Below, piece by piece: positions 1-9,848 of a stretch of DNA of 64,000 bases. Position 1 is the first letter of the stretch. Each line of letters starts with the position of its first letter. The DNA is from Sva-07 sp963774765 (lineage in GTDB: Bacteria; Actinomycetota; Acidimicrobiia; Acidimicrobiales; Ilumatobacteraceae), in contig CAVZGP010000016.1 in the NCBI GenBank assembly GCA_963774765.1, positions 1-64,000 of the forward strand. The letters are read 5' to 3'. Below the pieces are notes generated by a model that was not told the origin of the DNA, did not search any database, and saw only the letters and a program-made list of their open reading frames with translations. The translations under genes were made by a program, and so were the position numbers.

Positions 1-5
1 ACGAG

Positions 6-30
6 AAATCCCTTGCACTGCAAGGGATTT
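6..30. terminator. Perfect hairpin at left edge of the island
   Basis: The arms AAATCCCTTGCA and TGCAAGGGATTT form a perfect 12-bp inverted repeat around a single C. It probably terminates a gene lying just left of the window, which I infer to be the tRNA used as the attachment site. There is no long T-run, so the terminator role is an inference from shape and position. Confidence 0.5.
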
Positions 31-50
31 CTTCGCGTCTAGGGTCCGGC

Positions 51-100
51 TTCTAACGGACTTCTAACCTTGCGCGCGCAAGGGTCTGCGCGCAAGGGTC
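51..100. repeat. Left-end arm repeats of the integrated island
   Basis: TTCTAACGG (51-59) is followed by TTCTAACC (62-69), the 16-bp palindrome CCTTGCGCGCGCAAGG (68-83) and a duplicated TGCGCGCAAGGGTC-like unit (71-86 and 87-100). TTCTAACGG recurs in direct and inverted orientation near 22,624-22,654 at the other end of the island. Paired short repeats inside both ends of an element are typical of integrase arm-type or excisionase binding sites; that role is inferred. Confidence 0.5.
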
Positions 101-180
101 AGTGCGACGGCCGTCGAGGTGTAACTGGAGGCAAGCGAGCAGCCGCTAGTCGAGAGCGGCAGCTGCTTGGCATCTCAGAC

Positions 181-1155
181 TTACGCCAGAATCTGTCGGA
201 CTCGCTCGATTCGGCGTTGTCGCACCAGTAGTTCGTCGTGGCCCGTGGGATTGACGAGCATGTGAACGAATCGTTCTTGTATGGCGACGTCGTAGGGGGC
301 GGTTCGCACGCCCAAGCCGGAATCGATGGCAGAGATGAAGTCGCGCAATCGTCTCCCGCGCGCTGTGAGCGGAGCGAGGAACTGGCCCACCATCTGCCGT
401 TGAGTCAGGGCTTCTGTCCAGGTTGAGAAGTCCACACGCGCTAGGTCGTAGGCAATGAGAAATGCGACGTATCGGTCGATGAGCGCAAATTCGGATTCTC
501 CGACGTCGAAGGAAGTGAAGCCTCGTTCAGTTGACAGGGCATCGACGATCTCGCTGGCCAGGTCCATTCCGAACCAGACCGCATTGCAGAGATCAGTCAT
601 CCCCTGCGTGAAGAGATGCAAGAGACTCAGTCCGCCTGCTCTCGGGTCGGCCTGCGCCATTTCTCGAGCGACTGCTTCGACGTCGAACTCTCCCACGGGA
701 AGCGGGCCGTCGATGCTGAGGCACTCAAGGACGGCCTCTTTGTCGAAACGCTGGTCCCGCGCGATTCGAAGGGTGTCCACGGGTGCTGCGCGCAGGGCGG
801 CACGGACATCTAGCCAGATCATTTCGGAGGTGCCTGGGTGATACATAACGACAACGACCGGGAGCGGGTAGCTCGACCAATAGTTGCGGTGCTTCGGCTT
901 CGGGCTGAAGGTGACGGTAGGCCTTGCTGCCGCTGCGTCGATCGCCGTTGGCCACGCCTTCACTTGCACTGCCACGAGCCGACCGGGCGCCTTGCGTTCG
1001 GCGGTCACATACTCGATGTGGCCGTCGATACCGATGTCGCGGTGGACCGTCTCTCGCCAGATACACCGAGCTGAATTCACGATCCTGGCTACTTCGTTCA
1101 CGCCCTGGCGTTCGGTGAAGTCAGTGTCCGACACCAGGGGCAACTCATCGTCCAT
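181..1155 (-). CDS. DUF4365 domain-containing protein
   Basis: 324 aa. The N-terminal half (about residues 10-150) has the DUF4365 layout: an early acidic/Arg patch, a D-x-G-x-D-G-x-I-E stretch near residues 40-48, V-Q-V-K near 63-66, an aromatic YW pair near 92-93 and a hydrophobic P-V-V-V-V strand. This family is considered PD-(D/E)XK nuclease-like, and D42/E48/Q-x-K fit such an active site. The C-terminal half is unassigned and helical. The ATG has no clear Shine-Dalgarno. It is a single gene at the island edge, with 1156-1364 upstream holding nothing recognisable. DUF4365 genes often lie among defence genes, so an accessory or defence role is possible but unproven. Confidence 0.75.
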   Translation of the reverse strand: MDDELPLVSDTDFTERQGVNEVARIVNSARCIWRETVHRDIGIDGHIEYVTAERKAPGRLVAVQVKAWPTAIDAAAARPTVTFSPKPKHRNYWSSYPLPVVVVMYHPGTSEMIWLDVRAALRAAPVDTLRIARDQRFDKEAVLECLSIDGPLPVGEFDVEAVAREMAQADPRAGGLSLLHLFTQGMTDLCNAVWFGMDLASEIVDALSTERGFTSFDVGESEFALIDRYVAFLIAYDLARVDFSTWTEALTQRQMVGQFLAPLTARGRRLRDFISAIDSGLGVRTAPYDVAIQERFVHMLVNPTGHDELLVRQRRIERVRQILA

Positions 1156-1364
1156 TGGCCCAGTCTGGCTCTTGGTGGGAACGCTCGGTGCAGGATCGCA
1201 TCGGATCTCGGAACTCTGTAGCGCAGTTGGTCACAACTTGACTTCGTGGACCGCAATGAGTCTTTACGGCGCTTGTGCGTAGTCATCGGCTCGTTATGGC
1301 CGAGCAGCATCCGGCCGATCGAGACGCGTCGCTCTGCGTTCTTGTCGAGATGTCTTGGCCAGCG

Positions 1365-2462
1365 TCAGTGGAACTTGTACCGGGGATGGATGTCCGCCCC
1401 GGCAAACCAGTTCGCGGGGATCAAGTTCTCCCTGTGGAGTCTTCCCGCGACGATCCCACTACCCACGCCAATCCGATCCGCGAACATCCGAACTGCGGCG
1501 GCCGACTTGAGTTCGGCGAGTTGCGGCACGTAGCGGCGAGGGATCAAGTGGTCGAGAGCGAACTCGTCAGCCTCTTCCTCGAGCTCGCCGTCCGTTGACC
1601 CGTTGTCGATGAATGCCCTCTTCTTGCTGTGCAAGAGAACGTGTGCCGCTTCATGGAAGAACGTGAACCAGAAGCCCTCCGCCCAACTTCCGCGAAGGCT
1701 GAGCACGATCATCGCCTTCTCTGGCGTGAGCCACATTGTGGCGCCGCTCAGCCTTGTCTTTCCGATCTCCTGCACGAAGACGACAGCGACACCGGCGGCG
1801 GCGCACAAGCGAGTGAGTTCAGGTACCCACTGCTCCGGATCCACCAGCTTCGTCAGAGCGCGAGCGTCGTCTAGCACCGATCGAAACTTGGCCTTGTCAA
1901 ACGCGGCACACTCGATCGCTGAGGCCTCAAGCTCACCGATCCTGAGCCACGTCGCCACGGCGTTCGGGTCGGACTCGTATGCCTTTGACTTTCGATACGC
2001 AGCTGATGCGCAGACCTCGTCGAACGACGACCTTTGAGCAACACCAAAGAAGCGCAGTACCTCGCGGAGCTGGCCAACACGGTCCTTCTTCATGTCGGCA
2101 ATGTGGCCTCGCTTGATCAGGTCCTTGAGAGGTAGCTCGTCTAACCAGCCAACTTGATCGGCGAGGTCAACGGCCTCCCGTTCTCTGGCGTTGAAGTCCT
2201 GGTAGTCGGCCTCCATCGAGTTGAGTAGGCGAGACGAGATTCTGGTGACGCGCTCCAACAGAATTGCAAGCTCGTTGCTGAGTGTGGCCGAGCCAGCGAT
2301 GAATTGGTTCAAGTGCTTTGTAGTGATCCCGAGTCGCCGCGCTAGCTCGACTTGGGTCATGCCTTCCTCTTCTAGGAAGTCTGCGATTAGTTCCCCCGGT
2401 GGAACTGTGTAGTCCGGCTCGAACCGGTACAGCGCCGTTCCCCCTGGCGTGGCGCTAGTCAT
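1365..2462 (-). CDS. HigA-like antitoxin fused to ImmA/IrrE-type metallopeptidase
   Basis: 365 aa from the ATG preceded by GAGAGGA. Residues about 15-75 form an XRE/HigA helix-turn-helix (E-E-E-G-M-T-Q-V-E-L-A-R-R-L-G). Residues about 205-340 form a peptidase M78 domain with the zinc motif H-E-A-A-H and downstream E-E-E-A-D-E-F-A. This matches the long HigA antitoxins that carry an IrrE-like domain. It lies directly downstream of the higB-like toxin gene on the same strand with a 41-bp gap. It should bind and neutralise that toxin and repress the operon; whether the peptidase is active cannot be told. Intact, unlike many neighbours. Confidence 0.85.
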   Translation of the reverse strand: MTSATPGGTALYRFEPDYTVPPGELIADFLEEEGMTQVELARRLGITTKHLNQFIAGSATLSNELAILLERVTRISSRLLNSMEADYQDFNAREREAVDLADQVGWLDELPLKDLIKRGHIADMKKDRVGQLREVLRFFGVAQRSSFDEVCASAAYRKSKAYESDPNAVATWLRIGELEASAIECAAFDKAKFRSVLDDARALTKLVDPEQWVPELTRLCAAAGVAVVFVQEIGKTRLSGATMWLTPEKAMIVLSLRGSWAEGFWFTFFHEAAHVLLHSKKRAFIDNGSTDGELEEEADEFALDHLIPRRYVPQLAELKSAAAVRMFADRIGVGSGIVAGRLHRENLIPANWFAGADIHPRYKFH

Positions 2463-2503
2463 GAGTGATCCTCTCTTGTTGTGGTGGTGGTTGCCTGCAC
2501 GCA

Positions 2504-2836
2504 TCAATGCGGGTCGTCGATCCCGAGGATCACGACTGCTTCAACGCGTACCCAATCGAGGGTGTCGCCCTCGTTGCGTGGTGGCGGCTGTTCCTCGGGT
2601 CGGAAGATCAGTCGCATGGGGTGGACCAGATCGAGGGAGAGTTGACCAGCCCGATCTGCTGTGAGCTCGTGACAACGGCCCGGCGCGTTGCGGAGCTCTT
2701 CCAGCGAAGCAGCTTGTTCGAGCTGCTTCAACCGGATCATCACCTTTGCTGCTTGCTTGTCACCGAGCTTGCGTTGAAGTTTGGACTTGGATGAGTAGAG
2801 CTTCGCCGTGGCCGCACTGTCGAAATAGATATCCAT
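2504..2836 (-). CDS. HigB/RelE-superfamily toxin
   Basis: 110 aa, the usual size for HigB-type killer proteins. The segments K-L-x-x-L-E-x-A-x-x-L-x-x-L-R-N-x-P-G-R-C-H-E-L and G-Q-L-S-L-D-L-V-H-P-M-R-L-I-F-R-P fit the RelE/ParE fold, with the basic R-L-I-F-R strand where mRNA-interferase residues sit. It is the first gene of a two-gene operon with the HigA-like antitoxin. Toxin-first order is typical of HigBA. The predicted activity is ribosome-dependent mRNA cleavage; the catalytic residues are not certain. Such modules often stabilise mobile islands, consistent with this location. Confidence 0.8.
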   Translation of the reverse strand: MDIYFDSAATAKLYSSKSKLQRKLGDKQAAKVMIRLKQLEQAASLEELRNAPGRCHELTADRAGQLSLDLVHPMRLIFRPEEQPPPRNEGDTLDWVRVEAVVILGIDDPH

Positions 2837-3017
2837 GGCTCGCTCTGTTCAGCACGATAGCAGAACCATGTACCAATTCGGTGCATGCTTTCCTCGAAAA
2901 CGCGAGTAGTGTCGGCGCAGAGCGCAACAGCGTTCGTTCGGAAACCCGGATCGCAAGCGCCAGCCCTCGAAGACTCGACGCCTGCGTCCGGTACTCATTG
3001 CTGAGGAGGTGAAATCT

Positions 3018-3209
3018 ATGGCAAAACCACTGAAGCCGGGAACTCCGGCACCGGCGTCTGGTCAGTACGGACTGGTCGGACGTGGCGGAAAGCCCACTGG
3101 CGTCGAGCGAACCTCGACGCGAGGAAGGCCGCTTCCGCCTACTCCGTCACCGGGCCAGCGCTACGTGCTGGTTGACCGGACGCGGAACGGCTCCGGTCGT
3201 TCGAAGTAG
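3018..3209 (+). CDS. Small basic protein with YjzC-like motif
   Basis: 63 aa, starting at the ATG six bases after a strong AGGAGGTG. The sequence begins M-A-K-P-L-K-P-G-T-P-A-P-x-S-G-Q-Y and is rich in Gly, Pro, Arg and Thr. The K-P-G-T-x-A-P-x-S-G-x-Y pattern resembles the YjzC family of short proteins of unknown function. It has no membrane segment or signal peptide. It is the first of two small genes reading toward the integrase, and a long GC hairpin separates the two. Function unknown. Confidence 0.6.
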   Translation: MAKPLKPGTPAPASGQYGLVGRGGKPTGVERTSTRGRPLPPTPSPGQRYVLVDRTRNGSGRSK

Positions 3210-3215
3210 TGGTCG

Positions 3216-3243
3216 ACGGGTGCGCCGGCTCCGGCGCACCCGT
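3216..3243 (+). terminator. Strong GC hairpin between two small genes
   Basis: ACGGGTGCGCCGG and CCGGCGCACCCGT are perfect 13-bp arms with a two-base loop. No U-tract follows. It lies after the stop of the 63-aa gene and ends 25 bases before the next start. It may be a terminator, an attenuator or an mRNA-stabilising stem. Confidence 0.5.
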
Positions 3244-3268
3244 TGCCGTCACCTGTTGGAAGGAAGCA

Positions 3269-3541
3269 ATGAAGATTAGCTACGCACTCATTCCTGGAAC
3301 CCACCACCGGCCGATCGGCGTTGTCGTGGAAGTGAAAACTGGTGTCCTGGGCGACTCCGAACGAACTTCATCGATTCGGCACTCCCTCAAGGCAATTCGG
3401 GACTTCAATGGCCTGCCGGTAGTTCTTGCCTCGATTAACGGCAAGCACATTCGGTACCAGGGTGATCCGAATCTGGTGTCGCAACTCAGTCGGATCGACG
3501 CGGCACTCCTGCCTTGGCGGCAGGCGTCAATCGCTGCGTAG
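3269..3541 (+). CDS. Small conserved-looking hypothetical protein
   Basis: 90 aa, with GGAAGG before the ATG. The mixed alpha/beta composition (K-I-S-Y-A-L-I-P-G-T-H-H, V-V-V-E-V-K-T-G-V) and the absence of a signal or membrane segment point to a small cytoplasmic protein. I recognise no family. It ends two bases from the convergent integrase stop. It is probably co-transcribed with the 63-aa gene upstream unless the intervening hairpin terminates. Confidence 0.55.
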   Translation: MKISYALIPGTHHRPIGVVVEVKTGVLGDSERTSSIRHSLKAIRDFNGLPVVLASINGKHIRYQGDPNLVSQLSRIDAALLPWRQASIAA

Positions 3542-3542
3542 A

Positions 3543-4884
3543 TCAGCGCTTCATGACGAGGTCTGCGACAAGCGCAGCTGCCTCGTCGTGGAGCGTTGGC
3601 GACACGTGGCTGTAGATGCCGAGGGTGATGGCGATCGTGGAGTGGCCGAGACGTTCTTGAACGACCCTCGGGTGGATGCCTTGCTCGAGGGCGAGCGTCG
3701 CCCATGTGTGGCGGAGGCCGTGGAGCGTGAGGCGGGGGAGGCCTTGGCGTTCGACTCGACGGAGGAACTGTGCGCTGACGGCGTCGGGTCGGAGGCATGA
3801 GCCGTCGGGGTAGTGGAAGACGAGCCCGCTGTCGGTGAAGTCGGGGCCGACGAGCAGGCGCTCCTCGAGCATCAGCTTGCGGTGAGCCCGCAGCACGGCG
3901 ACCGTGCCGTCGTCGAGGGCGATCGAGCGTCGGCCGCTCGACGTCTTCGGTTCGCCGACGGACACCTTGCTGCGGACTTGCGTGATCGTCTGGACGACTC
4001 GCAGCCGGCCGGCGTCAAGGTCGACATCACTCCATCGAACGCCGAGCGCCTCTCCGCGTCGCATGCCGGTGGTGGCGAGCAGGACCCACAACGCGTGCAT
4101 CCGGTCGCCTGACTCGCGTGAGGTCTCGAGGAACGAACGAAGCGTCGCTGCATCCCACGCATGAACGCCGTCGGACCTCGCTCCACCGCGAGGTGGATCG
4201 GCGGCGTCGGCTGGATTGCGCGCGAGACGGTTCCAGCGGACGGCGTCCTTCAACGCTCGGTGCAGGATCGTGTGGGTGTAGTAGACGGTCCGACGGGCGA
4301 GGCCCTTCGGGGTCTCGTCTGCCACGGCCGCTGCGGCTCGGCGACGAAGGAGCGAGTTCAGCGTGTTCTTGTTCAGCGCTGCCGCTTCCTCGAACTCGGT
4401 CTGCAGGATCTCGGCCGTCTCCGTCAGCGAGAACTCCAGAGCCACGCAGCTCGATCGCTCGATCGACGATCTCGGGCGAGTAGCCACGTCCCGTCTGCGA
4501 CGGCCGACGTCGGCCCGATGTGAGCAACATCCCGTAGAGACCGTTCAGCGTGACGGCGTCGACTCGCGAGAGCATCGTCGAGCCGATGTGCGCGATCACG
4601 TGGTTGTGCATGTTGCGCTTGTACGAGTCGAACGTCGAGGGTCGCACGGTGTGTTCGATCGCGGTCAGCCACTCCACGAGGTAGTCGGCGAGCGTCTGTT
4701 GCGACGGCTCGACGTACTCGCCCCGGTCGAGCTTCGACAGCAGGTCGATGCGCGCCCGCTCGGCTTCCTTCTTCGTCTTGAACCCGGAGTGCCACTTCGG
4801 CCGGCGCTTGCCGGTCAGCGGATCGGGTGGTCGCTCGACGACGACGTACCACTTGCCGCCCTTCTTCGTGACCGTTCCACGCAT
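3543..4884 (-). pseudogene. int: Tyrosine recombinase (island integrase), frameshifted
   Basis: Two overlapping frames together give a full phage-type integrase of about 445 aa. The N-terminal frame from the ATG at 4884 carries an arm-binding domain (K-K-G-G-K-W-Y-V-V-V) and a core-binding SAM-like domain (T-L-A-D-Y-L-V-E-W-L). The C-terminal frame carries the catalytic domain: R in T-G-M-R-R-G-E-A-L (near 4060), H-G-L-R-H (near 3720), the second H in R-L-G-H-S and Y in I-Y-S-H-V (near 3612). The frames differ by one base near 4440. All catalytic residues survive, so this is either a very recent inactivation or an assembly indel. It would integrate the island at the tRNA inferred just left of the window, with the Xis-like protein at 5724 as its likely partner. 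Confidence 0.85.
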
Positions 4885-4888
4885 GGCC

Positions 4889-5628
4889 TCACTCCTCTGG
4901 TTTCGCCGATCGAATCTCTTCGAGCAACTCGTCCTCGGTCATCTCGGCGAACGTCGGGATCGAGCACACTCTCGCCGGTCCGGTGCGCCATCGACTGCAG
5001 ATAGCCGCGAGGACCGAACGCCTCGATCCTCGTGCCGAACTCCTTGAGGAACAGATGCGACCTCGTCGAGGCGATCGCCGTACTCGCGCTCGATCTCGAC
5101 GAGCCGCTTCTTGCGCCACGTGCGGAAGCTGTCGTGCCAGTTGCCGGCGGCAGCGTCGGCGCCGAAGATCGCCGTGAGCGCCGCATCGCTCGCCTCGGGA
5201 TTCTCGATCTTGATCTCGGCGAGGCGCTCGTCGAGTGGAGGCAGTTGATGCTCCTGGCCGAGGAGTGATGCGTACAACTCGCTGACGGGTCGATGGGTGT
5301 CGGCCAGCTCCTCGAAGCCGGTCCCCGGCGGCGGCACGAAGAAGTAGGCGATCGGCACGTCGAAGACCACCGACAGCAAGTAGAGCTCGTGAGCGTCGAA
5401 CCGTCGCCGACGCTCACCGTCGAAGCCACGCTCCATCGCCGAGATCGACGCCTGCGGAAGCTGATGACCGGTCAACCGACCGAGCCGCTCGGCGACCGAC
5501 TGCTGCGTCCAGCCCCGTCGCTCGCGTATCGCCTTCACGTTGTACGAGACGACGGCGTTGACGTCGAGACCCGTGTCCGGAGGTCGCTCGGCGACGGGCT
5601 CCTGCGTCTTCTTCCTCGAACGGACCAT
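4889..5628 (-). pseudogene. XRE-family regulator, two frameshifts
   Basis: The ATG at 5628 has GGGAG upstream. Residues about 25-95 form an XRE helix-turn-helix (R-R-G-W-T-Q-Q-S-V-A-E-R-L-G, then P-Q-A-S-I-S-A-M-E-R-G), followed by P-I-A-Y-F-F-V-P. The tail continues in two other frames: L-F-L-K-E-F-G-T-R-I-E-A-F-G after about 5060, and F-A-E-M-T-E-D-E-L-L-E-E-I-R-S-A-K-P-E-E after about 4970. Two single-base shifts are needed to rebuild one protein of about 245 aa. It is divergent from the excisionase-like gene, the classic position for a repressor controlling excision and transfer. The HTH itself is intact. Confidence 0.75.
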
Positions 5629-5655
5629 CGTCACTCCCACTGCGTGCTGTTGTGC

Positions 5656-5685
5656 TTGACAACGCGTACCACATAGCGCGATGAT
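5656..5685 (+). promoter_or_regulatory. Candidate sigma-70 promoter for the excisionase-like gene
   Basis: TTGACA (5656-5661) is a perfect -35. GATGAT lies 18 bases downstream, four of six matches to TATAAT. A TATATT at 5696-5701 is an alternative -10. The site is in the short divergent region between the XRE regulator and the Xis-like gene, where an element repressor would be expected to bind. Confidence 0.45.
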
Positions 5686-5723
5686 GTCACCCCGTTATAT
5701 TCCACATCAAGGAGCAGTGACCC

Positions 5724-5939
5724 ATGTTGGACGACCTCCCTCCGTTCATGACGGTCAAGCAGGCCGCCGCCGTGCTGCAGATCGGCCGCACCAAGGGCTA
5801 CGAGCTGACGACCGAGTGGGAGAAGACCGGCGGCAAGTCCGGCATCCCGTGCGTTCGCTTCGGGACCCAGAAGCGTGTCCCACGCGCCGCCCTCGCACAG
5901 ATGCTCGGGCAAACACCCGACGATCCCGCAGCCGCCTGA
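5724..5939 (+). CDS. Excisionase / AlpA-like helix-turn-helix protein
   Basis: 71 aa. The core M-T-V-K-Q-A-A-A-V-L-Q-I-G-R-T-K-G-Y-E-L followed by C-V-R-F-G-x-x-K-R-V-P-R is the MerR-like HTH used by small excisionases of actinobacterial integrative elements. AAGGAG lies about ten bases before the ATG. It is divergent from the XRE regulator and immediately upstream of the transfer genes. It probably directs excision with the integrase or activates transfer. Intact. Confidence 0.8.
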   Translation: MLDDLPPFMTVKQAAAVLQIGRTKGYELTTEWEKTGGKSGIPCVRFGTQKRVPRAALAQMLGQTPDDPAAA

Positions 5940-5951
5940 AGCGGTCTCATC

Positions 5952-6387
5952 GTGAGCGCCACTCACACCTCGTGTGAGCGCTCACTCGTGCTCGGCCCGA
6001 TGGCCGATGAGACGAGGCGCTCGCTCGGCCCACTCGCGTGGGCTGCGCTCGAAGCGCTCGTCACCGACGCCCACACCGAGCGACGGACGTCGACGTCGTG
6101 GACACCTCGGTCCGCCAACTCGCCATCCGTCTCGGCGTCGCGAAGAACACCGCACACCGAGCCCTCGTCACCCTCCGCGACGCCGGCCTCCTCGAGCCGC
6201 ACCAGTCGCGCTCGACATCGGGTCAGTTCGCAGCCGGCGCGTATCGCCTCTCCGTTGCCCCGTCGATTCTCCGCCCCGTCGCAGAGCCGTCGCTCCGTCT
6301 GGCGCTCGCTGCAGCCCGGTCGAAGCCGCGCAGCCTCGTCGAGCGCCGTCTCCCTCCCGCCAGCTCTCCCTGCTGTCGTCGGTCTGA
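5952..6387 (+). pseudogene. Helix-turn-helix protein upstream of relaxase, frameshifted
   Basis: It starts at a GTG 12 bases after the Xis-like gene. The N-terminus (L-G-P-L-A-W-A-A-L-E-A-L-V) is in one frame. The winged-helix segment S-V-R-Q-L-A-I-R-L-G-V-A-K-N-T-A-H-R-A-L is in a second frame after about 6090. A plausible tail S-R-Q-L-S-L-L ends in a third frame at 6387; the second frame itself runs on to 6466. HTH proteins of this form commonly precede MobF relaxase genes in actinobacterial elements, where they are thought to regulate transfer or replication. The boundaries are approximate. Confidence 0.55.
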
Positions 6388-6470
6388 GGTCCCTCGCCGT
6401 GTCGTGCCTCGCTCCCCCGGTAGCAGTAGGAAGAGTTCAGACAAGTGCCCAAACGCGATCGGGTAGCCGA

Positions 6471-9400
6471 ATGCTGCGCGTGACCACCATCTACGCCAGC
6501 GGTGCAGCAGCCTCGGCGCAGTACTACGCCAACTACCTGACCCAAGCACCCGGCGAGGTACCGGGGGTCTGGGCCGGCAACCAGGCCGTCGACTTCGGCC
6601 TCGCTGGCGACGTCGCGCAGGACGATCTGCTCGCGCTCCTCGAAGCCCGTGACCCAGTATCGGGGACGCCGCTCGGACGACCGTTCCGTGACCGCACGAT
6701 GAGCGACGGACGCGTCGAACGAGCCGTCGCCGGCTTCGACGCCACGTTCTCCGCGCCGAAGTCGGTCAGCGTCCTCTGGGCGCTCACGCAAGACGAGCGG
6801 TTCCTCGATGCGCACGACACGGCGGTGTCCGCCGCGCTCGCACACCTCGAACGCTTCGGCGCGACGACCCGCATCCGAAAGGGCACCGAGAAGCGGTTCC
6901 ACGCCGACACCAACGGTCTCACGATCGCCAAGTTCCGCCAGACCACATCGCGCGCCGACGACCCCGACCTCCACACCCACTCGGTGATCTCGAACAAGGT
7001 GCGTACCAGCGACGGCCGATGGCTCGCACTCGACGGCGCCTACATGAAGAAGCACCAGCGAATGCTCGGCGGCATCTATCAGTCCGTGCTCCGCAACGAC
7101 CTCACGCACCGCTTCGGCTTCGAGTGGGAACCCATCGAGAACGGCCAGGCCGAGATCGCAGGCGTCCCGAAGGACGTCCTCCGGTTGTTCTCCAAGCGCA
7201 CCGCCGAAGTCGAGGCAGCGCTGGGGACGAAGGTCGACGAGTTCGTCGTCAGCGCAAGGTCGCGAACCGTCGCAGTGGGAACGAGCGGCACTGACGCGAG
7301 AGGCAGCAGTCGATACCCGTTCCAAGAAGAGCGGGATCGGCGTCGCAGATCTGACGACTCGGTGGACCGACGAGGCGGAGTCCATCGGATGGTCCTGGCC
7401 CGAGATCGTCGACGAGGCGCTCGAAGCTGCCCAGGCAGATGAGTCGCGAGCGGCGCACCGACCATGTCACGACGCTCGACATCGTCGACCACCTCACCGC
7501 CGAGGGCTCGGTCTGGAACCGAGCCGACATCATGAAGGCAGTCTGCGATCTCACGCGACCGTCGCGCGTCGAGGACGGTGAGCGGTGGGCAGCGTCATTG
7601 GAGCAAGCCTGCGACTGGGTGATGCGATCGTGCATCGGGCTCGACCCGGCCGACACGGCAGGACCCCGACGGACTTCCGACGGTCGCTCCGTGTGGGTCG
7701 CGCCGACGTCGAGGCACATGACGAGTGATCGCATCCTCGGCGAGGAGGACTACATCATCTCCTGGGCGATGGACGCCCAGGACGCAGAACCCGAGCCCTC
7801 GCGCAATCGTCGACGTCGAGGGTCTCGACGTGATGCAAGCAGAGGTCGCACGAGCGGTGGCCGGCAACGACCGACTCGTGCTCGCCGTCGGCCCGGCCGG
7901 CGCCGGCAAGACAACCACGCTGCGCACAGCCGTCAACGATCTGCACGACAACTCACGGCAGGTGTTCGGCGTCGCACCGTCGGCCAAGGCCGCCCGTGTC
8001 CTCGAACGTGAGACCGGGCGTGCGGTCGGACACGCTCGCCAAAGCTGCTCCACGAGTGGGAACGACGCGATCGGCCACCGGGCGCCGAGTTCGCACTTCC
8101 GGCCGGGAGCGACCGTTCTGGTCGACGAAGCCGGCATGGTCGGCACGTTCGCGCTCGTTCGACTCATCTCGCTCGCCGAACGCCAGGACTGGCGACTCGT
8201 CCTGATCGGTGACCACCACCAATTGCAGGCGGTCGGCCGCGGCGGCATGTTCCACGAACTCTGCCGGACCGGTCGAGCGATCGAACTCGACCGCATCCAC
8301 CGCTTCACCGAACCATGGGAAGCCGCCGCGTCACTGCAACTGCGACACGGCGACCCACGCGGCCTCGACGCATACATCGACCACGACCGCGTCGTCGCCG
8401 CTCCATTCGACGAACACCTCCGGTTCATCGCCGACACCTGGCTCGACACGACGAGCGACGGTGGCACGGTGACCGTCACGGCGTCGACGAACGAACACGT
8501 CGACAGGATCAACAGCGTCGTCCAGAAGCTCCGGATCGAAGCCGGCCAACTCTCGATCGACCGGAGCACCGCGATCGGCGGCGGCGAACGTGCACTCATC
8601 GGCGACGTCGTCGTGACCCGACAGAACGATCGCCGACTCGAGACCAACCTCGGTGAGCCGGTGCGGAACCGGGAGTCATGGACTGTCGAAGCGATCGCCG
8701 AAGATGGATCGCTGACCGTGTCGTCGAATGCGGGAAGCGGCCGGGTGACGTTGCCAGTCGAGTACGCACGCCAACACGTGCGCCTCGGCTACGCCGCAAC
8801 CGAACACGGCAACCAGGGCGACACGGTGACCGTCGGCATCGAACTCGCCACCGTCGCCACGACGCAACGCGGCCTCTACGTCGGCGTCACCCGTGGACGC
8901 GAAGACAACAAGATTCTCGTCGTCACCGAGGGCCACGACCTCGCCGAGGCCCGCGACATTCTTGAGCGCATCCTCGCCAGCGACCGAGCCGACATACCTG
9001 CGACCACCCAGCGACGTCGGCTCGCAGAAATGGATGCTCGACCGAGCCGGGCGTCCCGAGCCGCGTTGCGCCGATCCCGCCGTGGCTCGACCAGCTTCGG
9101 AGCAACGTCGACCACGACCTCGCCGCAGCACGATCCGAGTTCCGGACCGAGCTCCACCGACTCGACGAGATGTTCGACAGACTCGACCGAGGCCGAGGTC
9201 CAACTCGAAAAGGCCCAAAGGGCGTTCGAGCCCTACCGCCCGTCGCTCGAAGCGGCCCACGTCGACGTCCGGTCGGCACAAGAGGCTGTCTGGGCGGCCA
9301 ACAACCACGGCGATGCGAGCCAAGGGGTTCAAGAAGCGAGGACTACTTCGCGACGCCACGAAAGCGGCGACGACCCTGGACGATGCGCGAGCCAAGCAGG

Positions 9401-9783
9401 CCGACGTCGAAGCTGTGGCGGCACCGGCCAAGAACCGTGTCGCGGAGGCTGCGGGATCCGTTCGCCAGATCCAGAACACCATCCGATCGACGCAACGCCA
9501 GATGGAACGCGGCGGCCACGAGGACCGCATCGTGTGGCTCGACGACCTTGATGCCACCCTCGACACCTGGGAGCGATGGGCGCCAGGGAGGTCGATCGCG
9601 GACACCGACCTCATCGACACTGCGCACTATCTCCGTGAAGCGTCGGCCGCCTCGCAAGCGAAGGATGGGATATCCTCGCCCCGACCGTCGAGGAGTGGGG
9701 AGCCAAGCGCGAGGTTGCTCATGGCCCCAGCCGCGCCGGCGCCGACCATTTCAGTCGAGCACGATTTCGGAATCGACCTGTAG
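6471..9783 (+). pseudogene. MobF/TrwC-type conjugative relaxase-helicase, multiply frameshifted
   Basis: The reconstructed product is about 1,100 aa. The relaxase domain starts L-R-V-T-T-I-Y with tandem tyrosines in Q-Y-Y-A-N-Y (near 6520) and has the three-histidine motif L-H-T-H-S-V (near 6970). The RecD-like helicase follows: Walker A G-P-A-G-A-G-K-T-T-T (near 7890), Walker B L-V-D-E-A-G-M-V-G (near 8120), G-D-H-H-Q-L-Q-A-V-G-R-G-G (near 8210) and V-G-V-T-R-G-R-E (near 8880). A coiled-coil tail runs to 9783. At least seven frame changes are needed (near 7255, 7450, 7800, 8025, 8105, 9050-9170 and 9330). Each segment stays clearly coding in one frame, so the indels are recent or artefactual. 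It nicks oriT and drives transfer in related elements. Confidence 0.85.
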
Positions 9784-9848
9784 TCACCCACGCTGCGCAG
9801 GACGGACATCCATACTCGGGTGGGCCTCAATCCGACGCGGATCATTGC

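Noticed and set aside
7439..8011. Segments of the relaxase read as separate small genes
   Set aside because: The segments join end to end into one MobF relaxase when single-base shifts are allowed. None has its own ribosome site or a domain that ends at the segment edges.
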